Shown: positions 1 to 6,170, numbered from the stretch's first letter. The stretch is 6,601 nt of DNA from an uncultured Ruminococcus sp. (GCA_947177375.1 CAMWUF010000063.1:1-6601); one strand, 5' to 3'. Translations and numbers: made by a program. Notes: a model not told the origin generated them from the letters alone.

Positions 1-4
1 AATA

Positions 5-19
5 TGCATATTATTCATG
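5..19. promoter_or_regulatory. ARG-box-like operator 1 (ArgR/AhrC)
   Basis: The sequence contains TGCAT and ATTCATG half-sites. Read on the minus strand it gives CATGAATAA followed by TATGCA, which resembles the Bacillus AhrC operator consensus (CATGAATAAAAATKCAAK), but the two half-sites are one base closer than in the usual 14-bp box. Its position ahead of a full arginine operon supports a role as an ArgR/AhrC site. The match is by eye, and in such AT-rich DNA some resemblance is expected by chance. Confidence 0.5.
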
Positions 20-32
20 ATTTAAAAAAATT

Positions 33-50
33 TTTGCATATTTATTCGAA
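33..50. promoter_or_regulatory. ARG-box-like operator 2 (ArgR/AhrC)
   Basis: TGCATATTTATTCG at 35-48 fits the general ARG box TGAATWWWWATTCA with two mismatches and the correct half-site spacing. Over the 18-bp AhrC form it agrees at about 13 positions. It ends 6 bp before the -35 hexamer, and its centre is about 30 bp (close to three helical turns) from the first box. That places the two sites on the same DNA face, as expected for cooperative binding by an ArgR hexamer. Confidence 0.6.
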
Positions 51-56
51 AAGTTC

Positions 57-85
57 TTGACATTGTCTGATAGATGATGTATAAT
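57..85 (+). promoter_or_regulatory. sigma-A type promoter of the arg operon
   Basis: A perfect -35 hexamer TTGACA (57-62) is separated by exactly 17 bp from a perfect -10 hexamer TATAAT (80-85). Transcription should begin near position 92, giving a leader of only about 25 nt. That leaves no room for a riboswitch or attenuator before argG. The AT-rich DNA upstream of the -35 could act as an UP element and overlaps the putative ArgR sites. This is the only convincing promoter in the window and probably serves all seven genes. Confidence 0.9.
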
Positions 86-103
86 TAAAAAAAACATTTT
101 GCT

Positions 104-110
104 AGGAGGT
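104..110 (+). promoter_or_regulatory. argG ribosome binding site
   Basis: AGGAGGT is a full Shine-Dalgarno match, separated from the ATG at 118 by a 7-nt pyrimidine-rich spacer (six T and a C). It fixes the argG start and predicts strong translation initiation. Confidence 0.9.
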
Positions 111-117
111 TTTTTTC

Positions 118-1356
118 ATGGGCAAAGAAATTAAAAAAGTTGTATTGGCTTATTCTGGTGGACTGGATACATCCATTATTATTCCGTGGCTGAAAGAAAA
201 TTATAACAACTGTGAAGTTGTTGCTGTTTCTGGTAACGTTGGTCAGGGTACAGAATTAGATGGTCTGGAAGAAAAGGCTATCAAAACAGGTGCGTCTAAG
301 CTTTATATTGAAGACTTGACAGAAGAATTTATTACAGATTATGTATTCCCAACCGTACAAGCAGGTGCAATTTATGAAAATCGTTACATGCTTGGAACAT
401 CTTTTGCACGTCCAATTATTGCTAAGAGAATCGCTGAAATTGCGATTCAAGAAGGTGCAGATGCAATTTGTCATGGTTGTACTGGCAAAGGCAATGACCA
501 AGTTCGTTTTGAGCTTGCAATTAAGGCTTTTGCACCAGATATGGAAATTATCGCACCATGGAGAATTTGGGATTTGAAATCTCGTGATGAAGAAATTGAT
601 TATGCAGAGGCACATAATATTCCTCTTAAGATTAACAGAGAAACAAATTATTCTAAAGACAAGAATATCTGGCATTTATCCCATGAAGGTCTTGACTTGG
701 AAGACCCTGCAAATGAGCCACAGTATGAAAAAGAAGGCTTTTTAGAAATGGGCGTTTCTCCAATTCAAGCACCAGACAAGCCAACTTATGTGACAATTCA
801 TTTTGAAAAGGGTGTACCAACAGCCATTGATGGCAAAGAAATGAATGGCACTGAAATTGTTACGACTTTGAACAAATTAGGCGGAGAAAATGGCATTGGT
901 CTTGCAGATTTAGTAGAAAACCGTCTTGTTGGCATGAAGTCCAGAGGTGTTTATGAAACGCCTGGCGGTGCAATTTTATATCATGCACATGAAGTTTTGG
1001 AAACTATCACAATTGATAAAGAAACTGCTAGAATTAAGCAGTATCTGGGCATTAAATTTGCAGATATTGTTTATAATGGTCAGTGGTTTACGCCTTTGCG
1101 TGAAGCAATGAGTGCTTTTGTAACAGAAACACAGAAAACTGTAACTGGTGATGTAAGATTAAAGCTTTACAAAGGCAATATTATTAATGCTGGTGTGACT
1201 TCTCCTTATACACTCTATGATGAAGAAGTTGCAACTTTTGATGCTGATGAAGTATATGACCAGAAAGACAGTGCAGGATTTATTAATTTGTTCGGTCTGC
1301 CGATTAAAGTAAAAGCACAGCTTGATAAAAAACGTGCTGAAAAGAATGGAAAATAA
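118..1356 (+). CDS. argG: Argininosuccinate synthase
   Basis: This cytoplasmic enzyme joins citrulline and aspartate using ATP (released as AMP and pyrophosphate) to form argininosuccinate, the penultimate step of arginine synthesis. The 412-residue protein begins with the N-type ATP pyrophosphatase P-loop AYSGGLDTS (residues 11-19). It then shows LGTSFARP (92-99), and GCTGKGNDQVRFE (120-132), the segment that contacts the nucleotide, citrulline and aspartate. The rest matches the synthetase domain to the C-terminus, including YETPGGAIL. Length is normal for the common bacterial form of about 400 residues. The start is fixed by the AGGAGGT site 7 nt upstream. It is the first gene of the operon, directly behind the promoter and putative ArgR boxes. 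No damage or missing active-site segment is seen. Confidence 0.97.
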   Translation: MGKEIKKVVLAYSGGLDTSIIIPWLKENYNNCEVVAVSGNVGQGTELDGLEEKAIKTGASKLYIEDLTEEFITDYVFPTVQAGAIYENRYMLGTSFARPIIAKRIAEIAIQEGADAICHGCTGKGNDQVRFELAIKAFAPDMEIIAPWRIWDLKSRDEEIDYAEAHNIPLKINRETNYSKDKNIWHLSHEGLDLEDPANEPQYEKEGFLEMGVSPIQAPDKPTYVTIHFEKGVPTAIDGKEMNGTEIVTTLNKLGGENGIGLADLVENRLVGMKSRGVYETPGGAILYHAHEVLETITIDKETARIKQYLGIKFADIVYNGQWFTPLREAMSAFVTETQKTVTGDVRLKLYKGNIINAGVTSPYTLYDEEVATFDADEVYDQKDSAGFINLFGLPIKVKAQLDKKRAEKNGK

Positions 1357-1376
1357 TTATAAAATTTTTTGTAAAC

Positions 1377-1403
1377 GCACGGAGATTTTTTAAAATCTCC
1401 GGC
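1377..1403 (+). other. Intergenic hairpin between argG and argH
   Basis: A 9-bp perfect stem (1380-1388 with 1393-1401, arms CGGAGATTT and AAATCTCCG) closes a 4-base loop. Two further G-C pairs below a bulged A (1379) extend it to 1377-1403. It lies 20 nt after the argG stop codon. The following bases (ATTTGCATTTTAT) are T-rich but interrupted, so this is at best a weak, leaky terminator. It could equally act as an mRNA stability or processing element that sets argG apart from the rest of the operon. The stem is seen directly; its role is inference. Confidence 0.6.
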
Positions 1404-1420
1404 ATTTGCATTTTATCAGC

Positions 1421-1425
1421 GGAGG
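1421..1425 (+). promoter_or_regulatory. argH ribosome binding site
   Basis: GGAGG lies 6 nt before the argH ATG and fixes that start. The surrounding CGGAGG (1420-1425) can pair with TCTCCG of the upstream hairpin's right arm, so the site could be masked if that hairpin does not form. Confidence 0.85.
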
Positions 1426-1431
1426 AAGATT

Positions 1432-2817
1432 ATGGCACTTTGGGCAGGAAGATTTTCAAAAGAAATAGATGAAACTGTGAATGCATTTAATTCTTCGATT
1501 GCATTTGATGCCAGAATGTATGAACAGGATATTCAAGGCAGTATTGCACATGCAACAATGTTAGGCAAATGTGGCATTATTGCACTATCTGAAAGTGAAA
1601 TGATTGTCAAGGGTCTGCAAGAAATTCTTAATGATATCCAAAATGGCGTACTGGAATTTGACCCGAATGCAGAAGATATTCACATGTTTATAGAGGCAGA
1701 ATTAACGAAAAGACTTGGTGCAACAGGAAAGCGTCTGCATACAGCACGTTCCAGAAATGACCAGGTTGCATTAGATATCAGATTATATCTGCGTGATGAA
1801 ATGCAAGTTGTAAAAAAATTAATTTTAGAACTTGCAAATACTATCTGTGACATTGCAGAACAGCATACGGAAACAATTATGCCAGGTTATACGCATTTGC
1901 AGAGAGCGCAGCCGATTACATTTGCACATCACTTGCTTGCCTATGCACAAATGTTAAAACGTGACTATGAACGCATAATTGATGCGGTTGACCGTATGAA
2001 TGAATGCCCACTTGGAAGTGGTGCTTTGGCAGGGACAACTTATCCAATTGACAGACACATGACAGCAGAATTATTAAAATTTCGTCAGCCTGTTGCAAAT
2101 AGCTTAGATGGCGTTTCTGATAGAGATTTTTGCATTGAAATTTGCTGTGCATTGTCCATTTTAATGACGCATTTGTCAAGATTTTCAGAAGAAATTATTT
2201 TATGGTGTTCTTGGGAATTTAAATTTATTGAATTAGACGATGCTTATGCAACGGGTTCTTCGATTATGCCACAGAAAAAAAATCCTGATGTCACAGAATT
2301 AATCCGTGGCAAAACAGGTCGTGTCAATGGCGATTTAATTACGCTGTTATCTATGATGAAAGGCTTGCCTCTGGCATATAACAAAGACATGCAGGAAGAT
2401 AAAGAAGCTATTTTTGATGCGATTGATAATACAGAGCTTTGTTTAAAAACGTTTATTCCTATGCTGAAAACCATGCATGTATTAAAAAATAATATGCGGA
2501 ATGCTGCTGCAAAAGGCTTTATTAATGCAACTGATTGTGCAGATTATTTAGTCAAAAAAGGCATGCCGTTCAGAGATGCCTATAAAATTACAGGTACTCT
2601 TGTTGCAAAATGTATTGAAAAAAATCTGACTTTGGAAACTTTGCCATTAGAAGATTATCAGAGCATGACGGATTTATTCACAGAAGATGTTTATCAAGCA
2701 ATTCATTTAGAAACTTGTGTAAAAGAACGTTGTTCTTATGGTTCGCCGTCACCAAAGTCTGTAAAAATACAGCTCCAGGAGCTTCGGGATAATTTAGCAA
2801 ATTATCAAAACACATGA
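1432..2817 (+). CDS. argH: Argininosuccinate lyase
   Basis: This enzyme splits argininosuccinate into arginine and fumarate, the last step of the pathway. It belongs to the fumarase/aspartase superfamily and works as a cytoplasmic homotetramer with active sites built from three subunits. The 461-residue protein has normal length. It opens with the family-typical LWAGRFSKEID and contains the three conserved regions: HTARSRNDQVA (from residue 103), THLQRAQP (154-161, with the presumed catalytic H155) and the signature loop GSSIMPQKKNPD (275-286). By analogy with fumarase and delta-crystallin, S276 is the likely catalytic serine and K282 a substrate-binding lysine. The start is supported by GGAGG 6 nt upstream. 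It sits 75 bp after argG, and its TGA stop overlaps the ATG of the next gene. The gene appears intact. Confidence 0.97.
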   Translation: MALWAGRFSKEIDETVNAFNSSIAFDARMYEQDIQGSIAHATMLGKCGIIALSESEMIVKGLQEILNDIQNGVLEFDPNAEDIHMFIEAELTKRLGATGKRLHTARSRNDQVALDIRLYLRDEMQVVKKLILELANTICDIAEQHTETIMPGYTHLQRAQPITFAHHLLAYAQMLKRDYERIIDAVDRMNECPLGSGALAGTTYPIDRHMTAELLKFRQPVANSLDGVSDRDFCIEICCALSILMTHLSRFSEEIILWCSWEFKFIELDDAYATGSSIMPQKKNPDVTELIRGKTGRVNGDLITLLSMMKGLPLAYNKDMQEDKEAIFDAIDNTELCLKTFIPMLKTMHVLKNNMRNAAAKGFINATDCADYLVKKGMPFRDAYKITGTLVAKCIEKNLTLETLPLEDYQSMTDLFTEDVYQAIHLETCVKERCSYGSPSPKSVKIQLQELRDNLANYQNT

Positions 2818-3053
2818 AAAAAAGACAGTTTCTATTTATTTTTGCATTGACGTTTCTAAGCGTGTTAATCTGGATAATTGGGGAATTCCTGATAGGACAG
2901 TTTATTAATAGTTTTGGCATTTCTATTGGTTGGGCAGTTTTTTGTTTAATTGCTTGCTGTGCATATAGTTTATGGAAATGCCCACGTGAACCTGATGACG
3001 AAGAAGAACAGGAAGAAACGAAGCAAAAAGAAAATAAAAAGGGGGACAAATAA
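2814..3053 (+). CDS. Small two-helix membrane protein, function unknown
   Basis: I do not recognise this 79-residue protein. A basic start (MKKR) leads into a hydrophobic segment at about residues 6-31, probably one membrane helix plus an amphipathic stretch. A second helix runs about 35-54 and is rich in small residues and cysteines (C44, C48, C49, with C56 just after). The tail (57-79) is hydrophilic and very charged: acidic first (DDEEEQEE), then lysine-rich. The positive-inside rule suggests both ends face the cytoplasm. Its ATG overlaps the argH stop as ATGA. No Shine-Dalgarno sequence is close (the nearest AGGAG is over 30 nt upstream), so translation is probably coupled to argH. Its stop is 1 nt before argC. 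The tight packing supports a real gene. A link to arginine metabolism or transport is only guilt by association. Confidence 0.75.
   Translation: MKKRQFLFIFALTFLSVLIWIIGEFLIGQFINSFGISIGWAVFCLIACCAYSLWKCPREPDDEEEQEETKQKENKKGDK
3039..3045 (+). promoter_or_regulatory. argC ribosome binding site
   Basis: AAGGGGG lies 9 nt before the ATG at 3055, inside the last codons of the preceding small gene. The argC reading frame stays open back to an ATG at 2950, but that longer start has no family homology. This site together with the conserved N-terminus (SIKVYVDGQAGTTG) decides for 3055. Confidence 0.75.
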
Positions 3054-3054
3054 C

Positions 3055-3999
3055 ATGTCCATAAAAGTTTATGTAGATGGTCAGGCAGGAACAACTGGTC
3101 TGAAAATTATTAGCCGTTTAGAACAAAGAGAAGATATTTTATTATTAAAAATTGCAGACCAAGACAGACATAACAATGCAAAACGTGCAGAAATTATGGC
3201 AGAATCAGATGTTACGTTCTTGTGTTTGCCAGATGATGCTGCAAGAGAGGCTGTTACACTTGCTGGAAATCATACTAAAATCATTGACGCCTCTACAGCA
3301 CATAGAACCAATCCAGATTGGGCTTATGGTTTTCCAGAGCTGTCAACAGAATTCAGAAATAAAATAATTGATTCTAATAAAACAGCTGTGCCAGGGTGCT
3401 ATGCAAGCGGATTTATTTCTATGTTATATCCAATGGTCAAAAATGGCTTGTTACCAGCAGATTTTTCAGTATTTGCTTATGCAACTTCAGGTTATAGCGG
3501 TGCAGGAAAAAATGCAATTGCAGTATATGAAAGTGCTGATAAACCAGAAGAATTTTATTCACCTCGTCAGTATGCATTATCACAAGAGCATAAGCATTTG
3601 CCTGAAATGCAATTATTTTCAGGTTTAAAATATAAGCCTATGTTTAATCCAATTATTTGTGATTATTATAGTGGCATGGTCGTTTCTGTGCCGATTCAGA
3701 CCAGAATGTTAGACAAGAAAATTACAATTCAACAAGTAAATGCTATGTTTCAGGAGCATTACGAAACTGCAAAGCTTGTAACTGTCAATAAAATTATGCC
3801 ACCAGAAGAACAGAAAGCGTTTTTCTTAGCGTCTAATACGCTGAGTGGAAAAAATAAACTTGAAATTTTTACTTTTGGCAATGATGAACAGATTTTACTT
3901 TGTGCAAGATTGGATAATTTAGGCAAGGGAGCGTCTGGAGCTGCTGTGCAGTGCTTAAATATCATGATGGGCATTGATGAAGAAACTGGGCTGAAATGA
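3055..3999 (+). CDS. argC: N-acetyl-gamma-glutamyl-phosphate reductase, type 2
   Basis: This enzyme reduces N-acetylglutamyl phosphate with NADPH to N-acetylglutamate semialdehyde, the third step of ornithine synthesis. The 314-residue protein carries a Rossmann-type nucleotide-binding start, DGQAGTTG (8-15), then CLPDDAAREAV (57-67), IDASTAHR, and the catalytic cysteine motif PGCYASGF with C115 as presumed nucleophile. The short length, the DGxAGTTGL start and the STAHR and YGFPELS segments resemble the type-2 ArgC family (about 310 residues) rather than the longer type-1 enzymes of Bacillus and E. coli. The start at 3055 is chosen by the ribosome binding site and homology; an in-frame upstream ATG at 2950 would add 35 unrelated residues overlapping the small gene. 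It begins 1 nt after that gene and its stop overlaps the argJ ATG (ATGA). Confidence 0.95.
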   Translation: MSIKVYVDGQAGTTGLKIISRLEQREDILLLKIADQDRHNNAKRAEIMAESDVTFLCLPDDAAREAVTLAGNHTKIIDASTAHRTNPDWAYGFPELSTEFRNKIIDSNKTAVPGCYASGFISMLYPMVKNGLLPADFSVFAYATSGYSGAGKNAIAVYESADKPEEFYSPRQYALSQEHKHLPEMQLFSGLKYKPMFNPIICDYYSGMVVSVPIQTRMLDKKITIQQVNAMFQEHYETAKLVTVNKIMPPEEQKAFFLASNTLSGKNKLEIFTFGNDEQILLCARLDNLGKGASGAAVQCLNIMMGIDEETGLK

Positions 4000-5258
4000 G
4001 GTGTTATGAATTGTTGAAGAAGAAAAATTTCAAAGATTTTAAATTTATAAATGGTGGTGTCTGTGCAGCAAAAGGTTTTATAGCAAATGGCATACATTGC
4101 GGATTAAAACCAGATAGTAATCCTGATAAAAATGATTTAGCTATGATTTATGCTGAAAAAAAATGCAATGCAAGTGCGATGTATACGACAAATAAAGTAC
4201 AAGGCGCACCAATTACTGTAACTAGAAAAAATTTACAGGACGGTATGGCACAAGCTGTGATTGTGAATTCTGTCAATGCGAATACTTGTAATGCTGACGG
4301 AATTGCAAAAGCAGAAAAAATGTGTGAATTAACAGCCAATGCTTTGGGATTACAGCCAGAAGATGTTATTGTTGCGTCTACTGGTGTCATTGGTCAGCCT
4401 TTGCCAATTGAGCCTATTATTGCAGGGATTCCAGAATTAGCAAAAGGTTTAAATCCAAAAGGCAATGCTTCTGCTGTGAATGCTATCATGACAACGGATA
4501 CACAACCAAAAGAAGTCGCTGTAAAATTTATGCTGAATGGCAAAACTTGTACACTTGGCGGTATGCTTAAAGGCAGTGGCATGATACACCCAAATATGGC
4601 AACAACACTGACGTTTTTGACAACAGATTGCAATATTTCATCTGAAATGTTACAGAATGCTTTGCGTGAAGTTGTTGCAGTTACTTTAAATCGTGTTAGT
4701 GTAGATGGCGACACGTCTACAAATGATATGGTTTGTATTCTTGCAAATGGTGAAGCAGAAAATAATTTCATACAAGCTGTTAGTCCAGAATATGAAATTT
4801 TCAAAGATGCATTATATGCTGTCTTAATGAATTTAGCTCGTATGATGGCAAGAGATGGCGAGGGTGCAACAAAATTAATTGAATGTCTTTGTGATGGTGC
4901 AAAAGATGACAAAACTGCTGAAATTGTTGCAAAATCTGTGATTATGTCAAACTTGTTTAAAGCTGCTATTTTTGGAGAAGATGCCAATTGGGGAAGAATT
5001 TTATGTGCAATTGGCTATGCTCCTGCGGAATTTGATATTCAGCAAGTTGCTGTAAATTTAAGTTCTGCAAAGGGCTGTATTGCTGTTTGCAGAAATGGTG
5101 CAGGTGTGGAATTTTCAGAAGAACAGGCAAAAGAAATTTTGTCCGAAGAAGAAATTTTAGTTTCTGTTACTATCGGAACAGGTGCAGGCTCTGCTGTTGC
5201 ATGGGGCTGTGATTTGACATATGATTATGTCAGAATTAATGGCGATTATAGAAGCTAA
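3996..5258 (+). CDS. argJ: Glutamate N-acetyltransferase / ornithine acetyltransferase
   Basis: ArgJ moves the acetyl group from N-acetylornithine to glutamate, releasing ornithine and regenerating N-acetylglutamate (the cyclic pathway). Bifunctional members also use acetyl-CoA for the first step. The 420-residue precursor belongs to the self-cleaving N-terminal nucleophile family. The cleavage motif KGSGMIHPNMATTL runs from K192, with the expected cut between A202 and T203, T203 becoming the catalytic residue. Other conserved parts are GGVCAAKGF (20-28), TTNKVQGAP, VDGDTSTNDM, RDGEGATK, and the C-terminal DLTYDYVRINGDYRS. No separate N-acetylglutamate synthase gene is seen here, but whether this copy is mono- or bifunctional cannot be told from sequence. 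The ATG overlaps the argC stop as ATGA. A TTG at 4011 with a better ribosome binding site is a possible alternative start that would shorten the protein by 5 residues. Confidence 0.95.
   Translation: MRCYELLKKKNFKDFKFINGGVCAAKGFIANGIHCGLKPDSNPDKNDLAMIYAEKKCNASAMYTTNKVQGAPITVTRKNLQDGMAQAVIVNSVNANTCNADGIAKAEKMCELTANALGLQPEDVIVASTGVIGQPLPIEPIIAGIPELAKGLNPKGNASAVNAIMTTDTQPKEVAVKFMLNGKTCTLGGMLKGSGMIHPNMATTLTFLTTDCNISSEMLQNALREVVAVTLNRVSVDGDTSTNDMVCILANGEAENNFIQAVSPEYEIFKDALYAVLMNLARMMARDGEGATKLIECLCDGAKDDKTAEIVAKSVIMSNLFKAAIFGEDANWGRILCAIGYAPAEFDIQQVAVNLSSAKGCIAVCRNGAGVEFSEEQAKEILSEEEILVSVTIGTGAGSAVAWGCDLTYDYVRINGDYRS
3999..4004 (+). promoter_or_regulatory. Possible internal ribosome binding site at argJ start
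   Basis: GAGGTG is complementary to the 16S rRNA 3' end and lies 6 nt before an in-frame TTG at 4011, but downstream of the annotated ATG at 3996. Only a weak GGG (3988-3990) precedes that ATG. The site could define a TTG start, or help hold a ribosome that has terminated at argC for reinitiation. Confidence 0.4.
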
Positions 5259-5275
5259 GTAAAAGCTAAGAAGTT

Positions 5276-5281
5276 AAGGAG
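5276..5281 (+). promoter_or_regulatory. argB ribosome binding site
   Basis: AAGGAG lies 8 nt before the argB ATG at 5290, in the 31-nt gap after argJ. It supports this start and independent initiation on argB. Confidence 0.85.
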
Positions 5282-5289
5282 CTGTTAGC

Positions 5290-6165
5290 ATGGAGGAAAT
5301 TAAAAATATTTCTAATTCAGTAAGAGCAAAAATTTTAATTGATGCGTTGCCATATATTCGCAAATATCATGATAAAGTCGTTGTGATTAAATATGGCGGT
5401 AATGCTATGACAAATGAAAATTTAAAACAGGCTGTCATGAGTGATATTATATTATTAGCCTTAGTTGGCGTAAAAATTGTATTAGTTCATGGCGGAGGAC
5501 CTGAAATTAATGATATGCTGAAAAGATTGAGCATTGAGAGTAAATTTATTAATGGCTTGCGTTATACAGATGAAGCAACAATTGATGTTGTAAAAATGGT
5601 TCTTGCTGGAAAAGTAAATAAAGAATTAGTGACGCTTTTAGGACAAATGGGCGGTCAGGCAATTGGACTTTGTGGATTAGATGAAAAAATGCTGCTTGCT
5701 GAAAGAGCTTATGGCGAAAATGATGAAGATTTAGGCTATGTTGGCAAAATTGTAAAAGTAAATAAAAAGCCTATTATAGATGCTTTAAATAATGGCGTGA
5801 TTCCTGTGATTGCCACTGTTGCATGTGACGAAAAAGGACAGGCTTATAATATTAATGCTGATACAGCTGCTGCCAGAATTGCTGCTGAACTCAAAGCAGA
5901 AAATTTAATTTTATTAACAGATATTGCAGGATTATTACGTGATAAAAATGATGCTAGTACGTTGATTTCTTCTGTAAATGTCAGTGAAGTGCCTTTTATG
6001 AAAAAGCGTGGTATTATTTCGGGCGGTATGATTCCTAAAATTGATTGCTGTGTAGAAGCGGTTCGCCGTGGTGTGAAAAAAACGTCTGTGATTGATGGCA
6101 GAGTGCCACATTCGATTTTGATTGAAATCTTGTCCAATGAGGGCATTGGCACGCAATTCAGATAA
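5290..6165 (+). CDS. argB: Acetylglutamate kinase, probably arginine-sensitive
   Basis: This enzyme phosphorylates N-acetylglutamate with ATP, the second and usually controlling step when ArgJ recycles the acetyl group. The 291-residue protein has the amino acid kinase fold motifs: VIKYGGNAM (32-40) for ATP phosphates, HGGGPEIN (67-74) for the substrate, GLRYT (89-93), a nucleotide-site region around LLTDIAGLL, and GGMIPK (245-250) with the presumed catalytic K250. An N-terminal helix of about 20 residues before the kinase core (ending ALPYIRKY) and the C-terminal DGRVPHSILIEILSNEGIGT (269-288, with H274, E279 and G287) resemble features of hexameric, arginine-inhibited kinases. E. coli-type insensitive dimers lack the helix. 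Feedback inhibition is therefore likely but inferred. AAGGAG 8 nt upstream supports the start. The gene is intact. Confidence 0.97.
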   Translation: MEEIKNISNSVRAKILIDALPYIRKYHDKVVVIKYGGNAMTNENLKQAVMSDIILLALVGVKIVLVHGGGPEINDMLKRLSIESKFINGLRYTDEATIDVVKMVLAGKVNKELVTLLGQMGGQAIGLCGLDEKMLLAERAYGENDEDLGYVGKIVKVNKKPIIDALNNGVIPVIATVACDEKGQAYNINADTAAARIAAELKAENLILLTDIAGLLRDKNDASTLISSVNVSEVPFMKKRGIISGGMIPKIDCCVEAVRRGVKKTSVIDGRVPHSILIEILSNEGIGTQFR

Positions 6166-6170
6166 TTTTG

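Noticed and set aside
86..117. Riboswitch, T-box or attenuator in the argG leader
   Set aside because: The predicted transcript leader is only about 25 nt, with no stem or terminator, too short for any such element.
1405..1419. ARG-box-like TTTGCATTTTATCAG before argH
   Set aside because: It resembles one half of the box, but the second half is missing two bases and there is no promoter beside it. A chance match in AT-rich DNA is more likely.
2950..3054. Longer argC start at an upstream in-frame ATG
   Set aside because: The 35 extra residues are very basic, overlap the small membrane gene in another frame and are not part of the ArgC family. The ribosome site at 3039-3045 supports 3055.
2678..3094. 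Minus-strand open frame of 138 codons across the argH-orf79-argC junction
   Set aside because: It is antisense to three tightly packed genes, low in complexity (serine-rich where the plus strand codes the acidic tail) and has no promoter evidence.
4394..4987. Long minus-strand open frame (197 codons) opposite argJ
   Set aside because: It lies entirely antisense to a well-conserved argJ region, has no ribosome binding context I can support, and its translation resembles no family. It reflects argJ codon composition.
5214..5252. Internal promoter for argB using TTGACA at 5214-5219
   Set aside because: No acceptable -10 occurs at the right distance; the nearest TATA-like sequence (5247) is about 27 bp away.
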